42,734 nucleotides of DNA from Anoxybacteroides tepidamans (GCF_014201465.1 NZ_JACHEP010000001.1:1-42734); one strand, 5' to 3'; shown: positions 34,187 through 41,843, counted from the first letter of the stretch. Made by a program: numbers and translations. Notes: generated from the sequence alone by a model not told the origin.

Positions 34187-34977
34187 TTTCTTTCCCCTTT
34201 CGTGAACGTAATAAGTGAGGCCACCCGTTCACCGATGAGCTTGTATCCTTCCTTGTTCGGGTGAAACTGATCGCTGTAAAGATACTCGTTCGCATGAAGT
34301 TCGAATAAATCGTATGTTGGCACCGCAATGATGTTTGGATAGCGTGCCGCTACTTCCGCTGAATCATAATTCCATTGGCGCACGATTGCAGACGTTGTTT
34401 TGGCGTTGTTTAACTGATTAAACGGGTTGTAAAGGCTAATATAAAAAACAATCGCCTGCGGATTGACGGTTCGAATCGTTCGGAAAATCGCATCTAAATT
34501 TCGAAGGTAAGATGCTTTCGTTTGGTTGATACGGGCGATCGAAAAGTTTCGGATCGTTTCCCCTCCTTGAAATAAATCGTTTCCGCCGATTGTCATGAAA
34601 ACAAAATCCGCCTGTTTGAGTTGGCGCTGGACTTCGGCTTGTTGAAGCTGTTTGACAAGTCCTGCGGATCGCTGTCCTTTAATCGCTAAATTAGTCACTT
34701 GGATCGGTTGTTTCGTTTTCGTGCGCAGCTCGTCCAAAATATATCCGACATATCCTTTCCCTGTTTCGTCACCGGTGCCGCGCGTTAATGAGTCGCCAAG
34801 CGCAACAAGATGGAGCTGTTGATCGTTGGCGGTTTCTGTTTGACTAGTAATTTCTTTTCGAAGCGGAGTCGCTTTATGAAAAAATTGATCTTGAACCATT
34901 ACGCCAAGTCCAAAGATCCATAGTCCGCTTGCGACGATTGAAAGAATGGCAATGATTTTGACGATGTTGCTGTTCAC
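34183..34977 (-). CDS. SGNH/GDSL-family lipase/esterase, membrane-anchored
   Basis: A 264-residue protein with an uncleaved-looking N-terminal signal anchor (residues 7-28, KIIAILSIVASGLWIFGLGV) and an SGNH hydrolase domain: GDSL with Ser63, TIGGNDLF (block III Asn) and DQFHPNKEGY (Asp and His). It should act outside the membrane on an ester of a lipid or cell-wall component. GTG at 34977 is the likely start (AAAGGGTG just upstream); earlier ATGs in the frame have no site. Its stop overlaps the ATPase start by 4 bp, so esterase-ATPase-permease form one operon. A link between surface lipid modification and the exporter is inferred. Confidence 0.87.
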   Translation of the reverse strand: MNSNIVKIIAILSIVASGLWIFGLGVMVQDQFFHKATPLRKEITSQTETANDQQLHLVALGDSLTRGTGDETGKGYVGYILDELRTKTKQPIQVTNLAIKGQRSAGLVKQLQQAEVQRQLKQADFVFMTIGGNDLFQGGETIRNFSIARINQTKASYLRNLDAIFRTIRTVNPQAIVFYISLYNPFNQLNNAKTTSAIVRQWNYDSAEVAARYPNIIAVPTYDLFELHANEYLYSDQFHPNKEGYKLIGERVASLITFTKGERK

Positions 34978-35110
34978 ACAATCACCCTTTCTGAAAACAA
35001 CTGTTATTTTCATCATACACCACTTTCTTATTATAAGCATAATCATACACCATTAAGAAAAGCTGAGGTTGGAAGCCGAATCTAGACAGGGATTCAAGAT
35101 TTTCTTATCA

Positions 35111-35139
35111 AAAAAAGCGGCGCATATCGCAACCGCTTT
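35111..35139 (-). terminator. Terminator of the MBL-fold gene
   Basis: AAAGCGG pairs with CCGCTTT and is followed on the minus strand by seven Ts. The MBL stop codon touches its upstream arm. The next gene (esterase) starts about 130 bp further on. Confidence 0.75.
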
Positions 35140-36101
35140 CATTCGGCGAATCGTTTTTGCCAATAATCAACCATTCCCATCGCACAAACGCTTAAATCCA
35201 GATGGATGACTTGGTAAACGTCGGCGTGGCGCGGCACGCAACGCTCATCCAAGTAAGGTTGCACAAGTTCCAAAAATTCCTTCGTGACCGCTTTTGTTTT
35301 TTCTTCAAACGAAGCGAGAGATTGTTCATTCATGACTCGTTCGCCCGCCTCTACAAATTTTGGAAGCCAGTAGCGCAATTGCTCAAATACTGCACTTGGA
35401 TGTTCGGACACGCCAAAATGCCCGAAATAAATCCGGTCCGGCTTCATTTCCTCTAGCCGCTTTGCTGAGTGAAGCATAACATTTGGATCAAACTGGTTTG
35501 GCGAAGTCGAAGGCAAGTAAAGCTCTACTCCGTATTCAAGCAGTTGGGGATAAAACACTCCAACCGTGTCCCCCGTGAAAATTCCGTTGCTGAGGGAATC
35601 ATAAATAGAGAAATGATGATTCGCATGCCCCGGTGTATCGAAAAATGTTAACGTGCGATGTTCGCTAAGCTGCAGCGTATCTCCATCTTCTTTGACAATT
35701 AATCGATCTTCCGGAATCGGTACAATTGGCTCGAACAATTCGTCAAACTTTTCGCCATATACTGCTTTCGCCCCTTGAATGAGCCTTGAAGGATCGGCTA
35801 AATGCCGCTTCCCTCTTGGATGAACGATGACGCGGGCATTTGGGCATTTTTCCAACAGCAAACCTGCCCCGCCGGCATGGTCCAAATGAATATGGGTCAC
35901 GATGATGTTTCGAATGTCCGCAGCATTCAATCCTAAAGCTTCTAACCCTTTCAACAAATGAGGTATAGATGGACTTGCGCTCGTTTCAATAATCGTCAAC
36001 TCTTCTTCGTGAAACACATATGTACCGGTGCGCTTAGCAACCCCTAAATCAAACAAATCGATCAATGAAATGCCATGACCTAAATCAACGGGTTTATGCA
36101 T
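35139..36101 (-). CDS. MBL-fold metallo-hydrolase
   Basis: A 320-residue metallo-beta-lactamase-fold protein. The metal site is THIHLDHAGG (H70, H72, D74, H75), with FDTPGHANHH, GDTVGVF and YFGHFG further on; this set is that of RNase Z/lactonase-like hydrolases. The C-terminal 80 residues are helical. Substrate unknown. Two adjoining ATG codons (36104 and 36101) are possible; GGAG sits about 8 bases from the second. It is monocistronic; a 13-bp palindrome (36149-36161) lies upstream. Confidence 0.85.
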   Translation of the reverse strand: MHKPVDLGHGISLIDLFDLGVAKRTGTYVFHEEELTIIETSASPSIPHLLKGLEALGLNAADIRNIIVTHIHLDHAGGAGLLLEKCPNARVIVHPRGKRHLADPSRLIQGAKAVYGEKFDELFEPIVPIPEDRLIVKEDGDTLQLSEHRTLTFFDTPGHANHHFSIYDSLSNGIFTGDTVGVFYPQLLEYGVELYLPSTSPNQFDPNVMLHSAKRLEEMKPDRIYFGHFGVSEHPSAVFEQLRYWLPKFVEAGERVMNEQSLASFEEKTKAVTKEFLELVQPYLDERCVPRHADVYQVIHLDLSVCAMGMVDYWQKRFAE

Positions 36102-36148
36102 CATACCATCTCCTGTTTTTATATTTACAGAATATTTTACCAAATTAA

Positions 36149-36161
36149 AGAGATAATCTCT
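36149..36161. promoter_or_regulatory. 13-bp palindrome upstream of the MBL gene
   Basis: AGAGATAATCTCT has perfect 6-bp arms around one base, about 50 bases before the MBL start and next to TATTATAG on the minus strand. It may be an operator. No regulator is adjacent. Confidence 0.4.
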
Positions 36162-36173
36162 ATAATAACAAAT

Positions 36174-36235
36174 AAAAAAAGACATAAACGATTGCATTAC
36201 CAAGGGAGGCTAATTATCATTTATCGTTTATGTCT
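36174..36235 (-). terminator. Orphan terminator with anti-Shine-Dalgarno loop
   Basis: On the minus strand AGACATAAACGA pairs perfectly with TCGTTTATGTCT (36180-36191 with 36224-36235) and is followed by seven Ts. No gene ends here on the minus strand; the sequence above it holds the four-way junction at 36336-36463. The 32-nt loop contains CCTCCC, complementary to ribosome sites. It therefore looks like the 3' end of a non-coding transcript. Confidence 0.65.
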
Positions 36236-36546
36236 CATACTAATTGAGTGGTGATTAATTTTTTATTATTCTGCTACACTAGTGTTGATTATCCATTATT
36301 TTACTAAAAAACATAGAATCATATGGCTGAACACAAGCTTTTCTGCCTCTTTCCTCGAACAAGAACGTCGACGGGCCCCGCAAAGTGTTCATTGTTCGAG
36401 GAGGGCATGCTGTACGCATGCCCAGTCGGCAAGCTGAGCTTAGCCGACTACGGCAGAAAAGCTAGGAATATAGCGATATCAACTAGTTTTTAGTGGTTAA
36501 TCAGCACATCTAACTATACAAATAAACGTAATATAGTAAGTTCATA
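36236..36546. other. Gene-free region holding nested inverted repeats
   Basis: No reading frame of note. Around the four-way junction the flanks also pair: GTGTTGATTATCCA (36282-36295) and ACTAAAAAAC (36303-36312) on the left are matched by GTTTTTAGTGGTTAATCAGCAC (reading 36486-36507 as its mirror) with a short insertion on the left arm. The nested pairing thus extends over about 225 bp. The flanks are AT-rich, the core GC-rich. Confidence 0.5.
36336..36463 (-). ncRNA. Candidate structured RNA (four-way junction)
   Basis: A closing stem of 12 perfect pairs (36336-36347 with 36452-36463) encloses three hairpins in a row: 36352-36361 with 36393-36402 (10 perfect pairs, 31-nt loop), 36403-36410 with 36416-36423 (GGGCATGC/GCATGCCC, 5-nt loop), and 36424-36430 with 36443-36449 (AGTCGGC/GCCGACT, extended by AAGC/GCTT). 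Adjacent hairpins abut with no unpaired base, as needed for coaxial stacking. The strand is not certain; the terminator at 36174 favours the minus strand. No known family was recognised; a folded mobile DNA end is the alternative. Confidence 0.5.
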
Positions 36547-36590
36547 AAAAAAGCCACTGAAAAGATTGACTTTACAATCTTTTCAGTGGC
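36545..36590 (-). terminator. Terminator of glnA
   Basis: GCCACTGAAAAGATTG (36553-36568) and CAATCTTTTCAGTGGC (36575-36590) form a perfect 16-bp stem with a 6-nt loop; on the minus strand TTTTTTTAT follows. It lies 10 bases after the glnA stop. Confidence 0.95.
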
Positions 36591-36600
36591 CGTTCTCTTT

Positions 36601-37965
36601 TTAGAATTTCGCTTGATATTGTTCGATTTCCCAAGCGTGTACAGCTGTGCGGTAGCTGTCCCATTCTGCTTTTTTCATTGCCACATATTCACCGAAAACA
36701 TGATCGCCTAACGTATTGCGGCCGATCGTGCCGTTCTCAAACTCTTCGATTGCTTTTCCTAAGCTGCCAGGAAGATTTTCGATGCCAAGTTCCGCACGGC
36801 GCTCTTCTGTCATGTGGAAAATATCTTCGTCGATTGGAGCTGGCGCTTGCAATCCTTTCTCTACCCCATCAAGACCTGCCGCAGCGATAATCGCAAACGC
36901 TAAGTATGGGTTCGATGATGGATCTGGGCAACGAAGCTCGACGCGAGTTGCTAAACCGCGCTTCGCTGGAATACGAATGAGCGCTGAACGGTTCGACGCT
37001 GACCAAGCGATGTAGCACGGCGCTTCATAGCCCGGCACAAGACGTTTGTACGAGTTGACTAACGGGTTAGTTACCGCAGCAAAGCTTTTCACGTTTTTCA
37101 ATAAACCAGCGATAAATTGGTAGGCTGTTTCCGAAAGTTGGTTTTCATCGCTCGGATCAAAGAACGCATTTTCGCCGTCTTTAAATAAAGACATGTTAAC
37201 ATGCATACCAGATCCGTTAATGCCAAACACCGGTTTTGGCATAAATGTCGCGTGAAGCCCGTATTTGCTCGCGATCGTTTTCACGACCCATTTGTATGTC
37301 GTAGCGTTATCTGCTGAACCTAACGCATCCGCATATTTGAAGTTGATTTCATGTTGGCCTTCTGCCACTTCGTGATGAGATGCTTCAATCGTAAAGCCCA
37401 TTGCTTTTAATGCGCGGTAAATTTCTAAACGAACGCGCTCACCAAGATCTTTTGGCGATGGTTCAAAATATCCGCCGTTATCTTGCGGTTGTGTCGTCGG
37501 ATTTCCGTTTTCATCTGTTTTAAATAAGAAAAACTCTAACTCTGGACCAACTGAAATGGTATAGCCTTTTTGCGCCGCACGTTCAACTGTTTTTTTCAAT
37601 ACGTTACGCGGATCGCCCTCAAACAATGTTCCGTCGGGATTTGTTACCGAACAAAGGAAACGCGCTTCCGCATATCCTTCTTCGACTGTCCAAGGCAATA
37701 CGGCGAACGTATTTAAATCAGGAAGAAGGTAAAGGTCTGAACGGTTGATCGGAGAAAAACCTTTGATGGAAGAGCCGTCGAACATAATTTTTCCTTCCAC
37801 CACATCGTCCAGTTGCTCAGCTGTTACCGTCACATGCTTTAAAACGCCTTCAATGTCTACAAATTGTAAATGTAAAAGTTCTACATGTTTTTGTTTGATT
37901 GTTTCTTTAATTTGCTCAAGAACCGCTGTCTGATCGTTTGTTTGAGAAGATACAACTTTAGACAT
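36601..37965 (-). CDS. glnA: Glutamine synthetase, type I
   Basis: A 454-residue GSI enzyme that makes glutamine from glutamate, ammonia and ATP. Motifs: MFDGSSIKGF (61-70), GPELEFFLF, ASHHEVAEGQHEINFKYADA, GSGMHVNMSLF, NSYKRLVPGYEAPC (Glu loop) and RIPAKRG. Against Bacillus subtilis GlnA the Arg62 position (GFVR) is Pro here (GFSP, Pro72); that Arg is known to take part in feedback inhibition. The usual glnR partner is not upstream, so this may be a second, differently controlled GS. It starts at 37965; the frame to 38040 has no ribosome site. Promoter and a cre-like site are listed separately. Confidence 0.93.
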   Translation of the reverse strand: MSKVVSSQTNDQTAVLEQIKETIKQKHVELLHLQFVDIEGVLKHVTVTAEQLDDVVEGKIMFDGSSIKGFSPINRSDLYLLPDLNTFAVLPWTVEEGYAEARFLCSVTNPDGTLFEGDPRNVLKKTVERAAQKGYTISVGPELEFFLFKTDENGNPTTQPQDNGGYFEPSPKDLGERVRLEIYRALKAMGFTIEASHHEVAEGQHEINFKYADALGSADNATTYKWVVKTIASKYGLHATFMPKPVFGINGSGMHVNMSLFKDGENAFFDPSDENQLSETAYQFIAGLLKNVKSFAAVTNPLVNSYKRLVPGYEAPCYIAWSASNRSALIRIPAKRGLATRVELRCPDPSSNPYLAFAIIAAAGLDGVEKGLQAPAPIDEDIFHMTEERRAELGIENLPGSLGKAIEEFENGTIGRNTLGDHVFGEYVAMKKAEWDSYRTAVHAWEIEQYQAKF

Positions 37966-38011
37966 GTCACATAACCTCACATTCGTACGTATAGTTTTAT
38001 AACATGATTCT

Positions 38012-38040
38012 ATTATATTGAAACATTTCAATTTTGACAA
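38012..38040 (-). promoter_or_regulatory. Promoter of glnA
   Basis: On the minus strand TTGTCA (38035-38040), 17 bp, TATAAT (38012-38017). The spacer holds the palindrome ATTGAAACATTTCAAT (7-bp arms, 38017-38032), a possible operator. A typical GlnR/TnrA box (TGTNAN7TNACA) was not found. Confidence 0.8.
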
Positions 38041-38080
38041 TACCTTTTTTAGAAATCTTTCTGTATTTTTATAATTTTTT

Positions 38081-38096
38081 TAGAAAACGTTTTCAT
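38081..38096 (-). promoter_or_regulatory. CcpA cre-like site upstream of glnA
   Basis: ATGAAAACGTTTTCTA on the minus strand agrees with the cre consensus WTGNAARCGNWWWCAW at all but one position; its centre GAAAACGTTTTC is a perfect palindrome. It lies about 83 bases upstream of the expected transcription start, where CcpA often activates. Confidence 0.55.
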
Positions 38097-38193
38097 TCTA
38101 AAAGTTTGATTCGTTTTATTGATAAGAAATATCTTCCAAAACCCTTCATTGGTTACAAATGCATATTTATGCTTATTTTTTTATAAAAATAGT

Positions 38194-38224
38194 AAAACCA
38201 ACCTTTCTACATCAGGTTGGTTTT
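38194..38224 (-). terminator. Terminator of the nucleotidyltransferase gene
   Basis: AAAACCAACCT and AGGTTGGTTTT form a perfect 11-bp stem with a 9-nt loop, 1 base after the stop codon at 38226; TTTTACTATTTTT is on the minus-strand 3' side. Confidence 0.88.
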
Positions 38225-38225
38225 A

Positions 38226-38795
38226 TTACATTGTGTATGACTTGATCCATTTCTCTAAACGTTCTACTGTTTGATCGACTTTTGCTGTTTTTCTCATATA
38301 ATCTAAATCTAACCGTTCAAAATGAAGAAAAAGCATTCTTCTTCCCCATTCGCAATCAGAAGTGGATTTCCAATGAACGCAAGCTCGTAGTCTATCTAAA
38401 ATAATATCTTCAATTCCAATGACGTATACCTTTAAATGATCATCTATCTGTAACTCAATAATTTTATCATAATCAGCATCTTCTAACATATCGTTTGGAA
38501 TTTCAATGCTTACCATTAATTCCTCGTGATACCAATGACGTCCCTCTGGAATGAACCCTAATTGAATAAGAATATCATTAGCAAGTCTCCGATCGCTGAC
38601 AATGATATCAATGTCAACTGTAGTGTAGTCACTTCTAGTATAGATCTCTACTGCTAACCCACCAACAATAATGGGACGTATACGATAAGGTTCCAATAAT
38701 TTTGTCAAAATAGCCGTTACTTGTACCATTTTTTCAAACGAGTTTTTTGCGGCAAGTAATCGAATTTTTTGTTTTGCTTCTTCAATCGAATTCAT
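38226..38795 (-). CDS. Nucleotidyltransferase-fold protein (DUF6036-like)
   Basis: A 189-residue protein with a minimal nucleotidyltransferase fold: IIVGGLAVEIYTRSDYTTVD then IDIIV (42-66), where GG and the D61-x-D63 pair are the catalytic signature. The rest is helical (DRLRACVHWKSTSDCEWGRR). Such proteins are often one half of toxin-antitoxin-like pairs; here its start overlaps a 77-residue gene by 14 bp. Whether it transfers AMP to a partner or to RNA cannot be told. Terminator close behind. Confidence 0.75.
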   Translation of the reverse strand: MNSIEEAKQKIRLLAAKNSFEKMVQVTAILTKLLEPYRIRPIIVGGLAVEIYTRSDYTTVDIDIIVSDRRLANDILIQLGFIPEGRHWYHEELMVSIEIPNDMLEDADYDKIIELQIDDHLKVYVIGIEDIILDRLRACVHWKSTSDCEWGRRMLFLHFERLDLDYMRKTAKVDQTVERLEKWIKSYTM

Positions 38796-39015
38796 AATAC
38801 CACACTCGCTCTTTTAAATATTTAACCTTTCCTTCCTCTTCAGCTTTTTTCCAACGTTTCATACATAGATCATCCAATATTTTTATTTCGTCTGCAGTGC
38901 GGGGTCTGGTACGTATTTTCCTCTCCGGTGCTTTTGTTCTTAATATTGTCCGATCCACATGGCTTTTTTTCTCAAAAATCCATTGATTTAATTCGGAAAA
39001 ATCTACTTTCTTCAT
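38782..39015 (-). CDS. Small charged partner of the nucleotidyltransferase
   Basis: A 77-residue basic protein, MKKVDFSELNQWIFEKKSHV, then RTKAPERKIRTRPRTADEIK, KILDDLCMKRWKKAEEEGKV. I know no family. GGAGTG sits about 8 bases before the ATG. Its end overlaps the nucleotidyltransferase start, so the two are translated together. The order small-basic gene then enzyme resembles antitoxin-toxin operons, but nothing confirms it. Confidence 0.6.
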   Translation of the reverse strand: MKKVDFSELNQWIFEKKSHVDRTILRTKAPERKIRTRPRTADEIKILDDLCMKRWKKAEEEGKVKYLKERVWYYEFD

Positions 39016-39255
39016 CGAATAATCACTCCAAGGTTTTAGCTATATTCTTATTATATCAAAATTTCCTTATATCAAATCCTTTTCTTTTCCATCGGAATTC
39101 CTTCTGCTTGAGCATACACTGTCACATATCGGTGAGGATCAACAAAAAATAAAGAGGCTGACTGAAAAGGTCGCCTTCCCTTAAACGGAACACAACATAT
39201 AGATTTTTTCGTTGTTATTCATACGTATATGTAGTGTATGCATATAGTGTAAAAA

Positions 39256-39284
39256 AGGATGTCCCGTCACTTTTGGGACATCCT
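39256..39284 (-). terminator. Terminator of the cyclotransferase-like gene
   Basis: AGGATGTCCC and GGGACATCCT (10 bp perfect) with a 9-nt loop, followed on the minus strand by TTTTTTACAC, just after the stop at 39286. Confidence 0.88.
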
Positions 39285-39285
39285 C

Positions 39286-39681
39286 TTACTGTTTCTTCGC
39301 CTTGCAATGCGCCCTCCACGAACCCGATTCGATAAGAGGAAGGTGCGCTGCTTTTTCACGTGTATAGACGTATACATATCCTTCGATGTCTTGCTCGCAG
39401 TCTTTGATCCAAACGCGCTCGTATTCATTATTGTCGCGGCCTTCTTCATAATCTTCCAACATGTCCATTTGTTTGATTCCTTCTTCTGTCACCGTCAGCC
39501 ATTCACCAACGACCTCTCCCTCTTCGCTAATAACAAGCGCAGGATACGCTCCGACATCATAAAGCTGCCCTTTTACTTTTCCGGGTTGCACCTTTTGCAA
39601 ATAAGGAGCTGCGATATGATGATTGGCTTCGCCGACCAGCAGCGTACCGTAAACAAATACGCGATACGTTCGTTCACTCAT
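39286..39681 (-). CDS. Gamma-glutamylcyclotransferase-like (AIG2/GGCT-fold) protein
   Basis: A 131-residue protein with the GGCT fold: VFVYGTLLVGE (8-18, the YGTL motif), QLYDVGAYPALV, GEWLTVTEEGIKQMDMLEDY and VYVYTREKAAHLP. Family members cyclise gamma-glutamyl groups or act on related amines; the substrate here is unknown. ATG at 39681 is the start (GGGGGAAGAAGG before it). The frame runs on upstream into the 43-bp repeat (reading MEIRLKNLSKLTIRG), which is not part of the protein. Confidence 0.85.
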   Translation of the reverse strand: MSERTYRVFVYGTLLVGEANHHIAAPYLQKVQPGKVKGQLYDVGAYPALVISEEGEVVGEWLTVTEEGIKQMDMLEDYEEGRDNNEYERVWIKDCEQDIEGYVYVYTREKAAHLPLIESGSWRAHCKAKKQ

Positions 39682-39691
39682 CCTTCTTCCC

Positions 39692-39734
39692 CCTCGTATA
39701 GTAAGTTTAGAAAGATTTTTTAATCGAATTTCCA
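39692..39734 (-). repeat. 43-bp repeat upstream of the cyclotransferase-like gene
   Basis: Partner of 4448-4490 (42 of 43 identical). On the minus strand it ends 10 bases before the start codon. Confidence 0.8.
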
Positions 39735-39888
39735 TTTAAAAACTTGTTCCTTGATAACCGAATATTCTACTAGGGTGATTCACCCATTATTACCATACCG
39801 AAAAACGTAAAACAATGGAAGCCCTACCTCTCATCCATCCTTACAGCTCCGAAGCTGCGCCAGTGTGAATTCCGTTTTCCTAAGATGC
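39735..39888. other. Stretch without a gene
   Basis: Nothing convincing seen; it may hold the rest of a lost insertion sequence ending at the 43-bp repeat. Confidence 0.3.
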
Positions 39889-39927
39889 CAAAAAAAAAGC
39901 GGTTCTGCCAAAAGCAGAACCACTTTT
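39889..39927 (-). terminator. Terminator of the cold-shock gene
   Basis: AAAAGCGGTTCTGC pairs with GCAGAACCACTTTT (one mismatch), 5-nt loop, with nine Ts on the minus-strand side. It lies 13 bases after the stop. Confidence 0.9.
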
Positions 39928-39940
39928 CGTAACCAAGTTT

Positions 39941-40141
39941 TTATCCTTTTCGTACGTTCGCCGCTTGCGGACCACGGTTTCCGTCGATAATATCGAATGT
40001 CACTTTTTGTCCTTCTTCCAGCGTTTTAAAGCCATCGCCTTGAATCGCGGTAAAATGAACGAATACATCGTTGCCGCCATCCATTTCGATAAATCCAAAT
40101 CCTTTTTCTGCATTAAACCACTTTACTGTACCTGTGTTCAT
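39941..40141 (-). CDS. csp: Cold-shock protein
   Basis: A 66-residue single-strand nucleic acid-binding protein: [12 protein letters not shown] (RNP1, 8-19), [13 protein letters not shown] (RNP2 at 26-30), [20 protein letters not shown]. Typical Bacillus CspB/CspD-like sequence. It binds RNA and prevents blocking structures at low temperature. ATG at 40141 has GGAGG at 8 bases. The promoter at 40308-40336 gives a 5' leader of about 160 nt with a long hairpin, as is usual for cold-shock mRNAs. Confidence 0.95.
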   Translation of the reverse strand: MNTGTVKWFNAEKGFGFIEMDGGNDVFVHFTAIQGDGFKTLEEGQKVTFDIIDGNRGPQAANVRKG

Positions 40142-40201
40142 GTGAATTCCTCCAAAACAAATTAAAGATTGACCATCATTCATTACTCATAAAAACATAA
40201 A

Positions 40202-40266
40202 AGCCGTGCCATCATCGTAAGGAAGGCTTGCTAAGAGGGCCTTCTCTTCCGATGAGGCACGACTTA
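40202..40266 (-). promoter_or_regulatory. Structured 5' leader of the cold-shock gene
   Basis: AAGCCGTGCC (40202-40211) pairs with GGCACGACTT (40257-40266, one mismatch); CATCG pairs with CGATG further in; GAAGGC (40223-40228) pairs with GCCTTC (40240-40245). This makes a long interrupted hairpin in the leader, a plausible thermosensor or mRNA-stability element. Confidence 0.55.
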
Positions 40267-40307
40267 CAACGATCCTTGATATAACGAACTGAATGGTACT
40301 TAGTAAA

Positions 40308-40336
40308 TAGTACACGATAAATTTACAAAAGTCAAT
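40308..40336 (-). promoter_or_regulatory. Promoter of the cold-shock gene
   Basis: On the minus strand TTGACT (40331-40336), 17 bp, TACTAT (40308-40313). The transcription start would be about 40301, leaving a leader of about 160 nt. Confidence 0.7.
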
Positions 40337-40497
40337 AGCGAACGAATGTGGATTTTGTAGAAATTGTGAGAATCGCGTAGTACAAGTTCTGTTTAAGACA
40401 CATATATATACAGTACAAACGCGCCATATAAACGTTTGAAAGGAATGGTTACAAATGAAAAATTTTTGAAACAGCAGGAAAGAAAGGGGGGATTGGG

Positions 40498-41838
40498 ATG
40501 ACGACAGTAATGACGATCTTCGCCTTTTTCTTCACGATGATGTTTATTTATTGGAGGCCAAAAGGAATCAATGAAGCGATTCCAGCCACGATCGGTGCAG
40601 TGATGGTGATCGTCGGCGGAGCGGTTAACATTTCAAATCTTATCGACATTAGCACAAAAGTGAGCGGGGCAGCGATCACAATTATTTCGACTCTTGTGAT
40701 GGCGCTTGTTTTAGAAAGCATCGGCTTTTTTCACTGGATCGCTACGATTCTTGCCAATCGGGCAAACGGTTCCGGCATTCGGCTGTTTTGGTACACGAAT
40801 GCACTTTGCTTTCTCATGACGATTTTTTTTAACAATGACGGAAGCATCATGATTACTACCCCTATTTTGTTATTGCTTTTAAATAGCTTTCAACTAAAAA
40901 AACACGAAAAACTCCCGTATTTAATGAGCGGGGCACTGATTGCGACCGCCTCAAGTGCTCCGATTGGTGTTAGCAATATGGTGAATTTAATTTCCTTAAA
41001 AATGATCAACATGAATTTATATTTACAAACAGCGATGATGTTTGTACCTTCGATGTTTGGACTGTTTTTTTTGCTAGGTATGTTATTTCTAGTCTTTCAC
41101 AACGAGATTCCAAAAACGCTGCCCCCGATGACTGTTCCGATCACGCCCCGTTCGTTCTTTCATCATCCTCTCAAAAATCGTTCCGTCCATGATTATATGA
41201 AAGTGTCGGAAAAGAAAATGAAGCTAATCCTCTTATTTGTTTTAATCGTTCGAATCAGCTTGTTTGTTGCTTCTTATATGCACATTCCTGTCGAAATCGT
41301 CGCACTCGCAGGGTCGTTTATGTTGTTAGGCTGGCGATGGTACGCTTTAAAGATGAAACCGTATGATTTGTTAGTCAAAGCACCTTGGCATATACTCGTG
41401 TTTGCGTTTGGGATGTATGTCATTATTTATGGGTTAAATCATATTGGCTTTGGATATTATTTAGTGCAGCTATTGCAGCCACATGTTGCGAACCTATTTC
41501 AGTCAACTTTCATTATAGGAAGCACGTTATCCATTTTATCGAACGTATTTAATAACCATCCTGCGTTAATGATTGGAACGTTGACATTGACAGAAATGAA
41601 TATAGAGCCTGATATTTTAAAAGTTGCCTATTTAGCTATGATTATCGGAAGTGATATCGGTTCATTGCTTTTGCCAACAGGGACGTTAGCGACTTTATTA
41701 TGGATGCATATTTTAAAAAAATATCACTACCACATTCTTTGGTCGACTTATATAAAAATCACGTTGCTTGTGATTCCTCCTACTGTAGTGTTGACGCTTG
41801 TAATGCTGTATCTTTGGGTTTCCCTTCTTTTTATTTAA
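40498..41838 (+). CDS. ArsB/NhaD-superfamily membrane transporter
   Basis: A 446-residue protein with about eleven membrane helices. FFNNDGSIMITTPILLLL (with the re-entrant motif) and the second half NVFNNHPALMIGTLTLTEMN, LLPTGTLATLLWM are features of the ArsB/NhaD ion-transporter group. Arsenite export is possible, but no arsR, arsC or arsA lies beside it, so the substrate is open. ATG at 40498 follows GGGGGG at 6-8 bases. It is divergent from the cold-shock gene. Confidence 0.82.
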   Translation: MTTVMTIFAFFFTMMFIYWRPKGINEAIPATIGAVMVIVGGAVNISNLIDISTKVSGAAITIISTLVMALVLESIGFFHWIATILANRANGSGIRLFWYTNALCFLMTIFFNNDGSIMITTPILLLLLNSFQLKKHEKLPYLMSGALIATASSAPIGVSNMVNLISLKMINMNLYLQTAMMFVPSMFGLFFLLGMLFLVFHNEIPKTLPPMTVPITPRSFFHHPLKNRSVHDYMKVSEKKMKLILLFVLIVRISLFVASYMHIPVEIVALAGSFMLLGWRWYALKMKPYDLLVKAPWHILVFAFGMYVIIYGLNHIGFGYYLVQLLQPHVANLFQSTFIIGSTLSILSNVFNNHPALMIGTLTLTEMNIEPDILKVAYLAMIIGSDIGSLLLPTGTLATLLWMHILKKYHYHILWSTYIKITLLVIPPTVVLTLVMLYLWVSLLFI

Positions 41839-41843
41839 AGAAC

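Noticed and set aside
37966-38040. GlnR/TnrA box upstream of glnA
   Set aside because: Only a half site (TGTTA followed by TAC) is present; the TGTNAN7TNACA pattern is not met.
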